Below are positions 23,761-36,700 of a stretch of 64,000 nucleotides of DNA, in pieces. This stretch comes from Mastigamoeba balamuthi (Eukaryota > Evosea > Mastigamoebida > Mastigamoebidae): the NCBI GenBank assembly GCA_902651635.1, contig CACRSC010000045.1:62001-126000 (forward strand), given 5' to 3'. Positions within the stretch are counted from its first letter, which is position 1. Every line of letters begins with the position of its first letter. Under the pieces are notes generated by a model. It saw only the letters and a list, made by a program, of their open reading frames with translations. It ran no database searches and was not told where the DNA came from. Both the position numbers and the translations under genes were made by a program.

Positions 23761-26700
23761 GAGCTGCTCGACATGATGCCCGCGGCCGCCAGCGCCGCGT
23801 TGGTCGGCGTCGTCGACGGCGGCGGGCGCGGGGCCACCGACGAGGCCCTGCGCGGCGCCGGCGCGTTGGAGGCGGCGGCCTTGGCGTCGAGCTTGTCGGC
23901 CTCGGCCTCGGCGTCCTTGGAGATGATGCGCTGCCAGAACGCGTCGCTCTCGGCGGCGAGCGAGAAGCTCTTGACCTTGAACGTGTTGAGCAGCTCGTCG
24001 GCGGCGCTGGGCTCGCTCGTGACGCCCTCTGCGCGCGCGAGGATCTCGTCGATGTCGAGGTCCGTCGTCTGCTGCCCGGCGCCGCCGGCCTCGTCGTCGC
24101 CCTCCTGCCCCTTGAAGATGTCCTCGGCACCGAAGCGCAGGATGGCCTCGAGCTCGTCCTTGCTGAGGTCGCTCGCGGGGCCCTGGCCGCCCTGCGCCGC
24201 GTTGAGCAGCCAGTCGGCGCCGTTGGAGGCGGCCCCGGGGCTGTCCTGGCCGACGTCCGCGTTGCCGCCCGTGGCGCCGGCGTCGACGGCCTGGATGACG
24301 AGGCGGTCGAGGACCATCTTGTTCTTGGCGCGCAGCAGGATGTTCTCCTCGACCGTGCCGCGCGTCACGAGGCGGTAGATGTTGACCGTCTTCTCCTGGC
24401 CGATGCGGTGGCAGCGCGCCTGGGCCTGCAGGTCGTTCTGGGGGTTCCAGTCGCTGTCGAAGATGATGACCGTGTCGGCCGTCACGAGGTTGATGCCCAG
24501 GCCGCCGGCGCGCGTGCTCAGCAGGAAGGCGAAGTCGGACGAGCCCTCGGCGTTGAAGTGGTCCATGGCCTTCTGGCGCGGGTCGCGGGCCATCGAGCCG
24601 TCGAGGCGCTGGTGGTGCCAGCCGCGCATCGTCATGTACTCGCTCAGGATGTCGAGCATGCGGACCATCTGGCTGAAGACCAGCACGCGGTGGCCCGTGT
24701 CGTGCAGCCGCACGAGCAGCTTGTCCAGCAGCAGCATCTTGCCGCTGCTCGCCACGAGCGACGCCAGCGGCTGCGCCGTCGCCGCCGTCGACTCGCGGGC
24801 GCCCGGGAAGAGGAACGGATGGTTGCAGAGCTTCTTGAGCTCGACGACGACGTTGAGCAGCGTGCACTTGGGCTCGCCGCGCCCCGCCTTCTGGTTGAGC
24901 ACGCGGAAGTTCTTGGTGAGGATCCAGCGGTACCACTGCTTCTGCATCGCCGACGCCTCGACGCGCAGCACCAGCTCGCGCTTCTGCGGCAGGTCCTCGA
25001 CGTCGCGGATGAGCCTGCGCAGCAGGTGCGGCCGCAGGTCGTCGTGCAGGCGCTTCACGTGCGACTGTATCGCCTCGCTGTTCTGCAGGCCGCCCGAGTA
25101 GTCCTGCAGGTCCGGGTACTTGGACGTGAACGCCTCGAACGAGGGGAACTTGTCGGGCGAGAGGAAGTGCAGCAGCGCCCAGAGCTCCTTCATCGAGTTC
25201 TGGATCGGCGTGCCCGTCACCAGCAGGCGGTTGGTCGACTTGAAGTCGTTGAGCGTCAGGTACAGCTTCGAGTCGGGGTTCTTCAGCCGGTGCGCCTCGT
25301 CCACCGCGATGTACTTCCACTTGACCGCGCTCAGGTATTGCTCTGTGCAAACGCTCGGTTGGCTATGCGGTGCGGTGTGCCCTCAAAAATGCACAGAGAA
25401 GAGAAGAGAGAGGGAGAAGGCCAACAGCGACGGGGATTCTTGAGGAATTCAAACTGATAGTAAGGGAGATATTTGGGTTCCGAGAACACGACATATCTGG
25501 CCTGAGAATAAAAGGAAATGGGAATGGTGTGTGAGGCCAAGGGAGGGGAGGGCCGCAACTGTCGGCGAGGATGAACTCGTAGGTGGTAAGCAGCACGTTG
25601 AACTTGTAGCGCCTGCCGCCGGCGATGCCCGAGCCCAGGAACTCGAAGTCGCGCAGGACGGACCTGCTCTTGGCCGAGCCCGCGTATACGATGACGTTGA
25701 GCGCCGGGGCCCACTTGGCAAACTCCTTCGACCACGTCACGGCGGTCGACAGCCTGCGCCGAGGGGTGCGGTGAGCATACGGACGCATCGGGCTCAGAAT
25801 CCCTTTTCCCTCTCAACTGTTTGGTATAATTCCCGGAATTCATGGAAATTACTCAGAAATCTTTCCCGCCAGCAGAGTTTCTGTTTCGTGTCGAGGAAAT
25901 TCGTGAACCATACAGGGCTAATCGGGGAAAGTCTGGGAAGTTCACTCGAAATCAAGCAACCAGTCACGGGGAGAAAGCTGGGGGCGTACGGAACAACGAC
26001 GAGGTGCGGGCCCCAGACGTCGTAGTTGTGGTAGAGGTGGTAGAGGAACGAGATGACCTGGATGGTCTTGCCGAGGCCCATCTCGTCGGCCAGGATGCCG
26101 TTGGTGTCGCGGACGTACGACCACGTCAGCCAGTTGAGCCCGTCCAGCTGGTACTCGCGCAGCGTGCCACCCGCCAGGCCCTCGGGCTGCTTCTCGAGCT
26201 TGAAGTACTCCTTCATCTTGGGCCTCAGCGGCTGGTTCTTGTACGACTCCTCGCGCCGGTGGTAGTCGGCGATCTGCGCCTGGAACTGCTCGATTTCTGC
26301 GAAGTTTCCGGGAATTGGATTTCAGATCGGGATCTCGAGTGGATCTCGGGATATCGTTGCGTGCCCTTGGGGTTCTCCCACGTGCAGTCCTCGTAGTACG
26401 AGCACATCCACTTGACAAAGTACTCGATGCCCTCGGGGTTGTCCTCGTTGCGCTCGCACTTGCGGGCGGCGACCACGCGGTCGACCTTGCAGGTCTCGGC
26501 GACCATGTCGAGCCTGAGCTCCTTCTGGATCGCCAACTGCTCGACCTCCTCGGGCGACGCTGTCAGCCTCCACAGCGCCTGCTCGCGCATGATCTTGATG
26601 TAGTTGGTCAGCTTCTTGAAGCCCTTGAAGCCCACGAGGCTCTCAAACGAGTCCCACCTGCGAGTCGGAATCCGGATTCACCAACGCCGTTTGCGGGAAT

Positions 26701-29011
26701 ATCTTGGGGAAAAACCGGAACGGATCGGGACACTCACGTGTTGTGGATGTTGGACCAGTTGACCCACTTGATCTGGTACTCGATGTCGTGCTCCCAGTCG
26801 ACGTCTGCGGTGGTAGGCATCTCGGGCAACGTCCCGTCTGCAAAATGTCGAGATATCGAGGAAATATCGCAGTGGTCAGGAGAAATCAAGTGATATCCCC
26901 CCCTTAGAGAGGATGCGTACCCTCGAGCTGCTTCATGCGGTGGTTGATGACGCGGTCTATTGCGTCGCCCTCGTCCTCCGCGACGACGACGGGCGCCCGG
27001 TACACGGCCTCCTCTTCCTCCTCTTCGTCCTCGTCCTCGTCGATCTCCTTGTACGACTTCCTCTGCTGGTTCCTCGACGACATCCGAACCGGCATGAACA
27101 GCGCAGCCGCCGCCGCTGCTACCGGCAATTCCGAGATATCCCGAGTTAGTTGACGTGTCGCTGGAATTTCGTGAATCTTCCCCTGCTGGTGGGCTGCCCC
27201 GTACCTCCCCCGCGCTTTCTCCGTCCACGCTTGGACGCCGAGCGCCGAGTCCGCAGGCTGAAGTCGCTGTCCTCTGCCGCCGAGTCCCCCGACTGCTTCC
27301 CGCGCGCCGGCGTGCTCTCGGAGATCATGTCGTCGATGGAGGCGCCTGCAGCCGCGTCCTCCTCGCCGTAGTCCGAGTCGTCGGCCCCGTCGTCGCCGCC
27401 GTCGAGCGGGTCCTCGTCGGCCATCTCCTCGTCGCTGACGGGGTTGTACCGCGCGGGCTTGCGCCTCGTGCGCGTCGTCGGCAGCGCGTCGACGATGGCC
27501 TGGGTCTCGCGGACGAGCAGGTCGGTGCTCTCCTCGAGCGTCTTCTTCCTCGGCCTCCCGATCTTGCGCCTCGTCGGCGTCGCAGACGGCGTCGGCAGCG
27601 CGGCCATCGGCGACTGCAGCGTGCCCGCGTACGACGACGGCGTCGGCGACACCGCGCCCCACGCGGCCGCGTTGGGCGCAGGCGACGACGACGGCGTCAC
27701 CTGCCCCGACGACTGCTGCCCGGGGTACATGGGCTGCGGCGACTGCGACGCCTGCGTCCTCAGCATCTGCTGCATCACCCCCAGCATCACCCCCTGCTGC
27801 TGCTGGCCCTGCACAGGCCTCCCCATCATCTGCTGCGGCGCGATGGTCCCCGGGGGCGCCTGCTGCTGCTGCTGCTGCTGCTGCTGCATCTGCAGGAGGC
27901 GGTTCTGGTAGGCCGCCGCCTTGGCCCGCGTGAACTCCTGCTGGCGCTGCTGCAGCTGCTCGGGCGTCATCGCGGCCTGCGCCTGCTCGGGCACGACCTG
28001 CGCGGCAAACATCTGCTGCGGCGTGATGGTCCCCGGCGGCATCTGCGCCTGCAGCAGCGCCATCTGCCCGGCCTGCTGCGCCACCGGCGCCCCCTGCATC
28101 TGCTGCTGCTGGTGCTGGGCCTCGGCGTACGACACGATGTGCGGCGACTGCTGCGGCGGCGGCGGCACGTCGTCGACGGCGCCAGCAGCGCCAGCAGCGT
28201 CGTGGCGCAGCGACGTCCTGCGCGTCTGCTGCGTCTGCTGCTCGCGCGCCTGCTGGTGCTGCTGCATGGCGCTGAGGCTCTGGTAGACCATCACGGGCTG
28301 GCCCTCCCAGTCGGGCTCCGCCTCGGCCATCGCGTCCAGCTCGTCCTTGGCCACCGCCCCCGGCGCGCCCCTGCCCCTCCCCCTGCCCCTGCCGCGCCCG
28401 CGGGCTCCTGTCCCTGCCCTGCCACCCCCGGCGTGCGCCTGCTGCGCGCCCGCGGGCGAGTCCGACGCCTGCGCGCGGCCCCGCGAGATGGCAACGCGTG
28501 CTGCCGGCGAGGGCGAGGGCGAGCCCCCTGCGCGGGCCCCGGGCACCACCGACACGGCCAGGGGCTGCTGCTGCTGCTCGTCCTGCGCCGCGCTGGGCTG
28601 CTGCGGGGCCGCTGCTGCTGCCCGCCGGAGGACCACGCGGACGATGGGCCGCTTGGGCTGCGGCTGCGGCTGCGGGGCCGACTGGGCGCCGGGCGCGGGG
28701 GGCGGGGGCGCAGCGGTGGGGCTGACGGGGGGCGGCACGGGGGAGCCGCCGCCGGCGCCGTGGTGGGCGTAGGCCTCGGTGATGAACTCGGGCTCGGCGA
28801 TGCCCCCGGCGGCTGCTGCTGCTGCTGCTGCTGCTGCGGGCTGCTGCGGGGGCAGCAGGGCGTCGTCGTCGATGCCGCCGTAGCCGCCGTCGTCGTTGCC
28901 GTCGCCGTTGTCGTCGGCGGCGCCGGGGTCGTCGTCGAAGAGGCTCTCGACCACGCCGCCCTCGTCGTCGCAGACGGGCGTCGGCGGCTTGGGCTCCGGT
29001 GGGAACTCCAT
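21960..29011 (-). CDS. CHD1: CHD1-type chromodomain helicase (chromatin remodeller)
   Basis: Nuclear SNF2-family ATPase that slides and spaces nucleosomes. The start at 29011 is [12 protein letters not shown]. The N-terminal half is Gln/Pro-rich with an AT-hook-like [10 protein letters not shown]. Two chromodomains follow ([16 protein letters not shown] near 26770; [20 protein letters not shown] near 26400). The SNF2 core has Walker A DEMGLGKT near 26080, box [12 protein letters not shown] near 25295, [10 protein letters not shown], and the helicase C motif [17 protein letters not shown] near 24400. Long Asp/Ser/Arg-rich linkers come next. The C-terminus [20 protein letters not shown] matches the CHD1 helical C-terminal domain (DUF4208), which argues for CHD1 rather than other CHD classes. 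Introns are AT-richer; one near 25335-25562 splits the core and one near 25790-25985 follows the Walker motif. The catalytic motifs are all present. Confidence 0.92.
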
Positions 29012-29919
29012 CGTCGCGCGTGCGGGTGCCTGCCCGGAGGGAGGGGGAGGGGAGAGGAGGGGCCGTGGGGCCGTGGGGCCGTGGGCGTCAGCGCAGGGGC
29101 GGAGCGGAGGGGGCGTTGAGGGGGCGCGCACAGCAGAGCAGAGGGGAGGAGGGCTCTCTGTGAACCTTTAGTTTAATTCCCGGGCAGAGGCCACAGACGC
29201 AGCGCGGGGGGCGCGGAAAGGAGCGCAAACGGCGGGGGAAGAGCTGCGCGCGGGGCCCCGGAGTGCGCTGGACAATGCTGGCGGGGAGGCGGGATCGCAG
29301 GAGGGCGCGTTTACGGCGATAAATATTGAGATCAGCGCGCGTTTTTCCGTTTGAAACTTGCGGATAATCTTTTTGAAAAAGAAAGAAAAGGAAGAGGCCT
29401 GACGGGGGCGCCGGGCACGCCGGCCACGCGGCGCCGGCCCGGCGTGACGCACTGGTCCGATCGGTGCTCGCGGCGCGGGTTCACGGGGCCGTCTGCTGCC
29501 AGCACGGGCCCAGCGCGGGATCTGTGCCTTTTTTTAAAAGAGGGACCTTTGCCCCGTCCACGTCAGACAAGTCGTCATCTTTCATCTAAGGCCGCAGGCC
29601 ACCCGCTCGGCCCGCCAAGGCGGATCCGGCGCAAAGGCACCGCAACTGTCGGCGTTCCTCTGGGCATTTTCTGGGCGGGTGGGTTTCCCCCGGGTGCTCT
29701 TCGTACTGGCTGAGGTTCTTTATGTGGGATCACGTGAATGGAAGAGGGGGAGATGAGGTGCTGGTGTGTACTGCTGCTGTCTGTGGGAATCTGTGCGTGG
29801 AGAAGGTCCTCTTCGGCCCAAAGCGAGAGAAGGGATGGAGGGGAAGAGGGTGGTGTGGGTTGAGGGCTGTGTCTGGCCTCGCCTGCGGCTTGTAGGCATT
29901 CCCAGAGCCCCTCTCTGGC
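29012..29919. other. Intergenic, CHD1-like promoter side and Spalten-like 3' side
   Basis: About 900 bases between two minus-strand genes. It should contain the CHD1-like promoter and 5' leader (GC-rich up to about 29280, then an AT-rich patch near 29320-29390) and the 3' end of the neighbour. No gene is supported here. Confidence 0.5.
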
Positions 29920-32900
29920 TCAGCTCCACACGAGGAAGACAACGATAATCGTGACATTGTCCAGCGACCCCCGCTCCAGTGTGAGGGTGCTGAGGCTCTT
30001 GGCTATCTCTGCTGGCTGCGCCCCGTGCTCCCGCTGCTCCGTCGCCAGGTCAATGGCTTCTTGGTACGACACCTTGTCCCACAGCCTGTTTGGCCACGGA
30101 TGGCCAAGTCCGGCCGTCAGTGTTGGCGCTCCTCTCGCGAGCGAGGACGGAGGGGAGTATGCGAACCCGTCGCACGCGATGACGAGCACAGAGTCGGAAC
30201 GCGTCAGCGGCCGCGTGAGGACGTGCGGGTCGCTGAGCACGTACGGCTTCTCCTTGAACTCGCCGTCGCCAAACGCGCGAGAGACGGCTAGCGACCCGTA
30301 GAGCCTGTTGTACAGAATCATCGCCCCGGCGGCCGTGAGGCGCGCCCGCTCGTCGGGGTCGCTGGGGATGTGCTTCTTGGTCATCAGCTGCGCCACGTAG
30401 CCCTTGCCCTCGCGCACGCCGATCACGGCCTCGGAGTCGCCGACGTTGGCGAGGTACAGCGTCTTGTTGACAATGGCCACCGTCACCGACGTGGCGCCCG
30501 TGCGGTCGTTGAGCGCGATCGTGTCGGCGTCTGTCCGCGTGTACGACCGCTGCAGCGCCCCGCACACGTCCCCCTCGCCGAACCCGGGGTCCTCGAACAG
30601 GTACTTGTGCAGCACGTTCCTGGCGACCTCTGCGCTCCCCGTGCCCCCGTGCCCGTCGTACACCGCGTAGAACGCCACCTTCCTGCGCTCACGCGGCTGA
30701 GCCGCAACGCTTCGGGAGGGCGCAGGAGCGACGCGCACGTGTCTTTCGTGTCCTTGCCCTCGCGTGGGACCTCGTCGAGCATGACGTGTGTGTCCTCCAT
30801 CCGCGGGCGGCGTCCCTGGTCCTCAGACACGCCGCTCTGGGCAGGGAAGGTGAGGCGCGAGGCACACACGAAGCCGGATGGAAATGGGAGGCACCTTGAG
30901 CTTCAGCTTCTTCGACTCGACGTGGACCTTCTCGGGCTTCTTCGGTCGCACGTCCTCGTCGGGCGTCGCGGAGACGGCGGGCCCGCTGTGCAGCTCGTGG
31001 GCGTTCTTGAGCGCCAGGTCGAGCAGCTTCGGTAAGACGTCCGCCGCCATCTCCTTGTCGTCGACCGCGTTGCACGCCATGACCTCGTACTAACGGCATC
31101 GAGTACGGGTGAGACACGGCCGTGCCAGCTGGAAACGACCCGCACCTTTGCCTTGTTCTCCTCTGTGATCTTCGACATGAACTGGCGCTTGATGTATTCA
31201 ATAGCTGCCGACGACTCCGCTCCGCCTGCGACAGAGGCCATCAGCTGCGAGACAAGCAGGGCGGGCATAGCAGATGGCCCGCAAGCATCTGCGTGCCTTG
31301 GTACTCGGGGAAGCTGCAGTTGATCGGCGTCTCCCGCGTCTTGCGGCAGAGGACGTCGGTCCTCGTGAGCAGCAGACACACCCCCGCTGCCTCGGACAGC
31401 GCCGGGGTCTTCTGCAACTCCGCCATGTGCTCCAGCGTTCCCGTCAGCGAGTTCGTGTACGGCTGCCCGCCCCGCTAGGTCAGCACGGGGAGCAGTGAAA
31501 CCGAGTCGCTCACGAAAGGCACCGCGGGCGCGGCGTTGGCTCCAGGAGGGGGCGCGGCGAGCACGGGGAGCTTGAGGTCAGTCGTGCTGGGGCTGTCGCC
31601 GCCGCTGACGACCGACTTGGCCGCGTGCGTCTTCTTGCGCTTGCCGTGCTTCTTGTCGTCGTTGCCCTGCGTGTCCTCGAGCGACTCCTTGAGCAGCTCC
31701 GACACGAGCGGGTCGCTCGACGTGAGCTCCTTGGGCACCTCCTTGAGCCTGCGCCTGCGCCTCTGCGCCCCGTCCTCGGCCGCGCCCTCGCTGCTCGACG
31801 TGCTGTCGCCGCCGTTGTGCGAGTGCCTGTTCTCGCGGCTGTGCCCCAGCACCACCACGGGCACCCTCGCCTCGCACGCCGCCGTCGGCACGCAGGGCTC
31901 TGGCGGCGACGTCGCGCCCTCCTTGCCCAGCGCGGACCCGTCGCTGCGCGAGTCGGGCAGCAGCGGCGAGCGCGAGGGCTCCGACTCTGCGGCGGTCGAC
32001 TGGCAGGGCGTGACCTGCCGCGCGGCAGAGAGCAGCTTGACGGGGTTCAGCGCCACGCGGCGCGCGGGCGGCGGGCGCGGCACCACGCGCGGCAGGCGCG
32101 GGTCGCAGTCGTACTGGTCGACCGCGACGGGCATCACCGCGATGTACGGCCGCCGCACAGTCTCCGGAATCTTGCGCTCAGCCCACATGGCCGTCGGCAC
32201 GCAGTGTACACTGCGAGGGAGGGAAAATATATATTAAATCAATTGAATTTGAGAATACCATCAATCTGGGGGGCTGGCTCACGTGATACGGCATTCTCTG
32301 TGGACAAAGGCGACGGTCTCGAGCGAGGAGGAGGGGTCGTGCGTGCAGAGGATGTCGGCCTTGGAGGGCACGTAGAGCGGCTCGAACAGCAGGAAGAGCT
32401 TGTCGAGCAGGCTGGGAGTTGGGGGGAGGAGCACGCGGCACAGAGAAGAGCCCACCGCGTCAGTGCTGGGGGGGGCGGCAGAGGGGCCACAGGGCACACT
32501 ATTTGGTCGTCATGTTGTGGCGCAGCGGGCTGCAGGGGTCGTTCAGCGCCGCCTGCACGACGTCGTCGTCCCAGAGGCACTTCATGTCGTACCTGCGGCC
32601 CAGAGCAGAGCGCAGAGAGAGAGAGAGAGAGAGAGAGAGCGGGTCAGGGCAGATGCGCAGTCCAGATGCGGTGGGGGCACACGCACGCGAGCTTCAGGGG
32701 GAAGAACACCTGGTCCTCGGACAGCTGCGACGCGGTCTTGTGCACCATCTCGTATCGCTCCTGGGGGAGCCCACGCGGGTTGGGGCAGAGAGCCGTCAGA
32801 GGTGGACGACGGCCGCCCCCCATCCAAACTGAGAAACCGGCGCAGGCAAAAAAGAGAGATATTGCGATGTAAGGGGGAAGATGATATCTGCGCGCCTCGT

Positions 32901-33306
32901 TGCAGCGGTCCAGCGACCAGCCGAGCGCGCGGACGTGGTCCACGAGGCACAGGAGGTCCGCCATCGCCGTCGTCTGCACGAGCGCGCGGTACTGGCGGCG
33001 CCTGTCCGGGTCCACCTGCAGCGTGCCGTCCGCGAACTGCATGTGCCTCAGCATCGTCGTCTTCCCGGACCTCGCGTCACCTGGCGTCACGTCACGTCAA
33101 TCTCCGGGGGGAGATTTTATTTCCCTGGGAACGCCGGGGGGGAGGTGGGGGATCCAAGGGCCTGGATGCGCGAGGGGGGGCGGAGATATTTGTATCGTGC
33201 CAACGAGGACGATCGTGACCTCGCGGTCGAAGGAGCCCGTGCCGCGGTCGGCCGGCGGCGGGCGCCCGCGCCGTAGCAGCGCGTTCATCGCGCGGGCTGC
33301 CATCAT
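29920..33306 (-). CDS. spnA: Spalten-like protein: G-alpha-like domain fused to PP2C phosphatase
   Basis: The N-terminal part is G-alpha-like. The P-loop VLVGDARSGKTT is assembled over an intron with an apparent GC donor near 33215. The helical region includes LLDKLFLLFEPLYVPSKADI. The sequence TVHCVPTAMWAERKI stands where DVGGQRSERKKW is expected, so the catalytic Gln is absent. TRTD replaces NKKD, and the C-terminal helix is ADVLPKLLDLALKNAHELH. About 240 low-complexity residues are inserted before the TRTD region. A phase-0 intron (about 30844-30898) then joins it to a complete PP2C: GRRPRMEDTHV, YDGHGG, ANVGDSEAV, SRAFGD, ACDG-LWD and SLDNVTIIVV. All metal-ligand motifs are present, so the phosphatase should be active while GTP hydrolysis is doubtful. 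The same fusion is Spalten of Dictyostelium, which is needed for cell-type differentiation. Splicing was inferred by eye, but frames agree at each junction checked. Confidence 0.85.
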
Positions 33307-33724
33307 CGGTCTAGGGGGACCTTTGCTCCTGAGCTCCCCCCCTCGCGGCGGCGGCGGCGCGTTGGCTCCTCTGTGGGGGCGCGCGGGTTAGCGGTTTCCC
33401 AGATATTTCCAGATATCGCCCGACCCGGGTGCGCAAGCGGGGGCGTGAAGGGGCCCGGAGGTGTGCCTGGGATGGCTGGCGCGCGGGCGGACACCAGATA
33501 TTCGGCGCGGGTGAGGGCCAAAAACCGCGTTGGATAAAGCGCGAGGGTATTAAAAAGCCACCAGATACAAATGTAGCCACACGCGTATTTGCGCCGAGAT
33601 ATTTCCGCTCTTTTCGCAGAAAATCTTGTCGCTCCCCAAGAGTCACTCGGCCCAACGCCCCCCGTCTCCTGCAGAGCGAGTGACCACCCACCACCCCTCC
33701 GCTCGCGTGTCTGGTAGCGATCAC
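33307..33724. promoter_or_regulatory. Shared head-to-head promoter region
   Basis: About 420 bases separate the divergent starts of the Spalten-like gene and the repeat-protein gene, so their promoters must share this space. It contains several AGATATT/ATATC-type motifs (near 33405, 33500 and 33595), also seen in introns nearby. No TATA box is obvious. Confidence 0.5.
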
Positions 33725-36700
33725 ATGGTGCGTCCGGCCCCCCTGCCCAGCCCCCCCCAACCCCTCCAGCAGCAGCGCATCTCTGCACGAAATGTTGATC
33801 TTCAACTTTTCCCCTCTGTCCTCTTCGCCCGCGGGCGCCTCCGTCTTGGCAGTCAAACGAAGCCGACTGGGACGCGTTCGCAGAGGCAGGGCCGGGCGCC
33901 GCACCGCAGGCCACCCCCGCAGCGGCGCCGGCGCCTGCGGGCCCCGCGGGAGCGGTGCGTCCCCCGCAGCGCCCCCGGGATCTCAACAGCAAAACTGACT
34001 TCCAAGTCCACACCCTCTCGTATCTCTCCTCCTCTTCCTCCCCATCTCTCTGCCGTGCAGGCCCCGCAGGACGCACAGCAGCCCTCAGCTGCCGGCCCCG
34101 CAGCGGGCGCCGCGGCGGAGGCGAGCAGCACAGGCGCAGGCGCAGGCGCAGAAGAGGCAGCCGAGGGGCGAAAAATCACAGGGCTGGCGCTGACGGGGTT
34201 CGAGTCCTCGCGGCCTGTCTCGGCCTCGGCGCCGCCACGGGCCCCCGCGGAGGCCCTCGCCTCGGACGCCATCGCGTCGGCGCCTGCAGAGACCGCGGCG
34301 GAGGACCTGGCGCCGGCCGTGGATGCGCAGCAGCAGCAGCAGCAGACAGCGGGCAGCTCGGGCAGCGCAGAGGCGGCGCCTGTAGTGCGGGCAGCGCTGG
34401 CGCAGGAGGACGACTTCTTCTCGAGCCCCGCGGCGTCGGGGCCTGCGCCAGTGCAGCCCGCGGAGGCCAGGCCGCCGGTCGCGGTCGAGGCGTCGGTGCC
34501 AGCGTCGCAGCCCTCGGCCACCGCGCAGGACGCGGAGGACTTCTTCTCCAACCCCGCAGCCTCTGGCTCGGCTGCAGCGACCCCGGTGGCCGCACCGGCA
34601 GAAGCCAAGCCAGCCACTCCGGTCGTCGTGGCAGCGTCGCAGCCCTCGGCTTCCGCGCAGGACGCGGACGACTTCTTCTCCAACCCCGCGGCGTCGGGCT
34701 CGGCTGCGGCGACCCCGGGGGCTGTGCGGGTGCCTCCAGAGGCCAAGCCAGCGACCCCGGTCGTCGTGGCAGCGTCGCAGCCCTCAGCCTCAGCGCAGGA
34801 CGCCGACGACTTCTTCTCCATCCCCGCAGCCTCTGGTTCGGCTGCAGCGCCCTCGATGGCCGCACCGGCGCCCTCGCAGCCAGCTGAGGCCAAGCCATCA
34901 ACTCCGATCGTTGTGGCAGCGTCGCAGCCCTCGGCCTCCGCGCAGGACGCCGACGACTTCTTCTCCAACCCCGCAGCGTCGGGCTCGGCTGCACCGGCGT
35001 CTTCGCAGCCAGCTCAGGCCAAGCCAGCGACTCCGATCGTTGTGGCAGCGTCGCAGCCCTCGGCTTCTGCACAGGACGCGGAGGACTTCTTCTCCAACCC
35101 CGCAGCCTCTGGCTCGGCTGCAGCGCCCTCGATGGCCGCGCCGGTGCCCTCGCAGCCGGCCGAGGCCAAGCCATCGACTCCGGTCGTTGTGGCAGCGTCG
35201 CAGCCCTCGGCTTCCGCACAGGACGCGGACGACTTCTTCTCCAACCCTGCAGTCTCTGGCTCGGCTGCAGCGCCCTCGGGGGCTGTGCCGGTGCTCCCAG
35301 AGGCCAAGCCAGCGGCTCCGATCGTCGTGGCAGCGTCGCAGCCGTCCGCGTCTGTGCAGGATGCCGACGACTTCTTCTCCAACCCCGTTGCGTCGGGCTC
35401 GGCTGCAGCGCCCTCGGTGGCTGCACCGGCACCTTCGCAGACAGCCGAAGCCAAACCAGCCACTCCGGTCGTCGTTGCGGCGTCGCAGCCCTCGGCTTCC
35501 GCGCAGGACGCAGCGCCTTCGGTGGCCGCACCCTCTCAGCCCGCCCAGGACAAGCCAGCGACCCCGATCGTCGTTGCATCCTCTGTGCCGGCGTCGCAGC
35601 CCTCGAGCTCCGCGCAGGACGCCGGCGACTTCTTCTCCAACCCCGCAGCCTCGGGCTCTGCCGCAGCGCCGTCGGCGCCCGCAGCGGCCCCTCCGCAGTC
35701 CTCCGAGGCCAAGCCAGCGTCGCCCCTCGTCGTTGCAGCGTCGGTGCCGGCACCGCAGCCCCCCAGCTCCGCGCGGGAAGCCGACGACTTCTTCTCGGGC
35801 GCAGCCGCGGCGGCGCCGGCGCCCGCAGTCGTCGTCGCTGCCTCTGCGGCCCCCGTCTCGATGACGCGGTCGTCGATGCAGGACGACGACTTCTTCTCGA
35901 CGCCCGTCGCCGCTGCCCCAGCGCCCGCGTCGTCGCGGAGCGCAGAGGCCAGCGGCGCCCCGGCCACGACCGCGTCCCCCGTCGTCGTCGCGGCCTCGGG
36001 GCCTCAGCCGCAGCCCGGCACGGCTCAGGCGTCTGCCGCGCGCTCGTCCGTGCAGGACGACGACTTCTTCTCGTCGCCCGTCGCGGCAGCGGCGCCCCAG
36101 GCGGCGCCGGTGGTCGTCGTGCCGTCGGCGCCCGCGGAGCAGCCGCAGCAGCAGCCCGCCGTCGCCGCGACGATGACGCGGTCGTCGATGCAGGACGACG
36201 ACTTCTTCTCGACGCCCGTGGCGCCAGCCGCCGCGGCCCCGGCGACCGAGGCCAAGCCCGCCGGCCCCGCAGCGTCGGGGTCAGCAGCGCAGGACATGGA
36301 CGACTTCTTCTCGGGGTCGGCGCACGCGTCGGCGTCGCAGCAGAGCGGCGCGGCCGACATGCTCTCGGGCGCTGCTCACGCGCCGGCGTCGCAGAGCGCG
36401 GAGCCCAAGGCGTCGATGCCGGCGTCGCCCGTCGTCATCGCCGCGTCGCAGCCCGCGGCCGGCGGTGTGCCCGCGACGATGACGCGGTCGTCGATGCAGG
36501 ACGACGACTTCTTCTCGACGCCAGTCGCCGCTGCGCCCGCACCGGCGGCGCAGACAGCGGCGCCCCAGGGCGACTTGTTCTCGGGCGCAGCCCACGCGGC
36601 GTCGCAGAGCGCGGAGCCCAAGGCGTCGATGCCGGCGTCGCCCGTCGTCGTAGCGTCGTCGCAGCCTGCGGCAGGCGGCGTCCCGGCTACGATGACGCGG

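Noticed and set aside
22236-25457. Very long open frame on the plus strand, opposite the CHD1-like gene
   Set aside because: It is an antisense shadow of a GC-rich coding region. The minus strand has conserved SNF2 motifs and the plus translation is Arg/Leu/Val-rich with no recognisable domain.
34176-35753. Long minus-strand frame opposite the DDFF repeat gene
   Set aside because: It follows from the repetitive GC-rich plus-strand coding sequence, and the product is Arg/Pro-rich nonsense.
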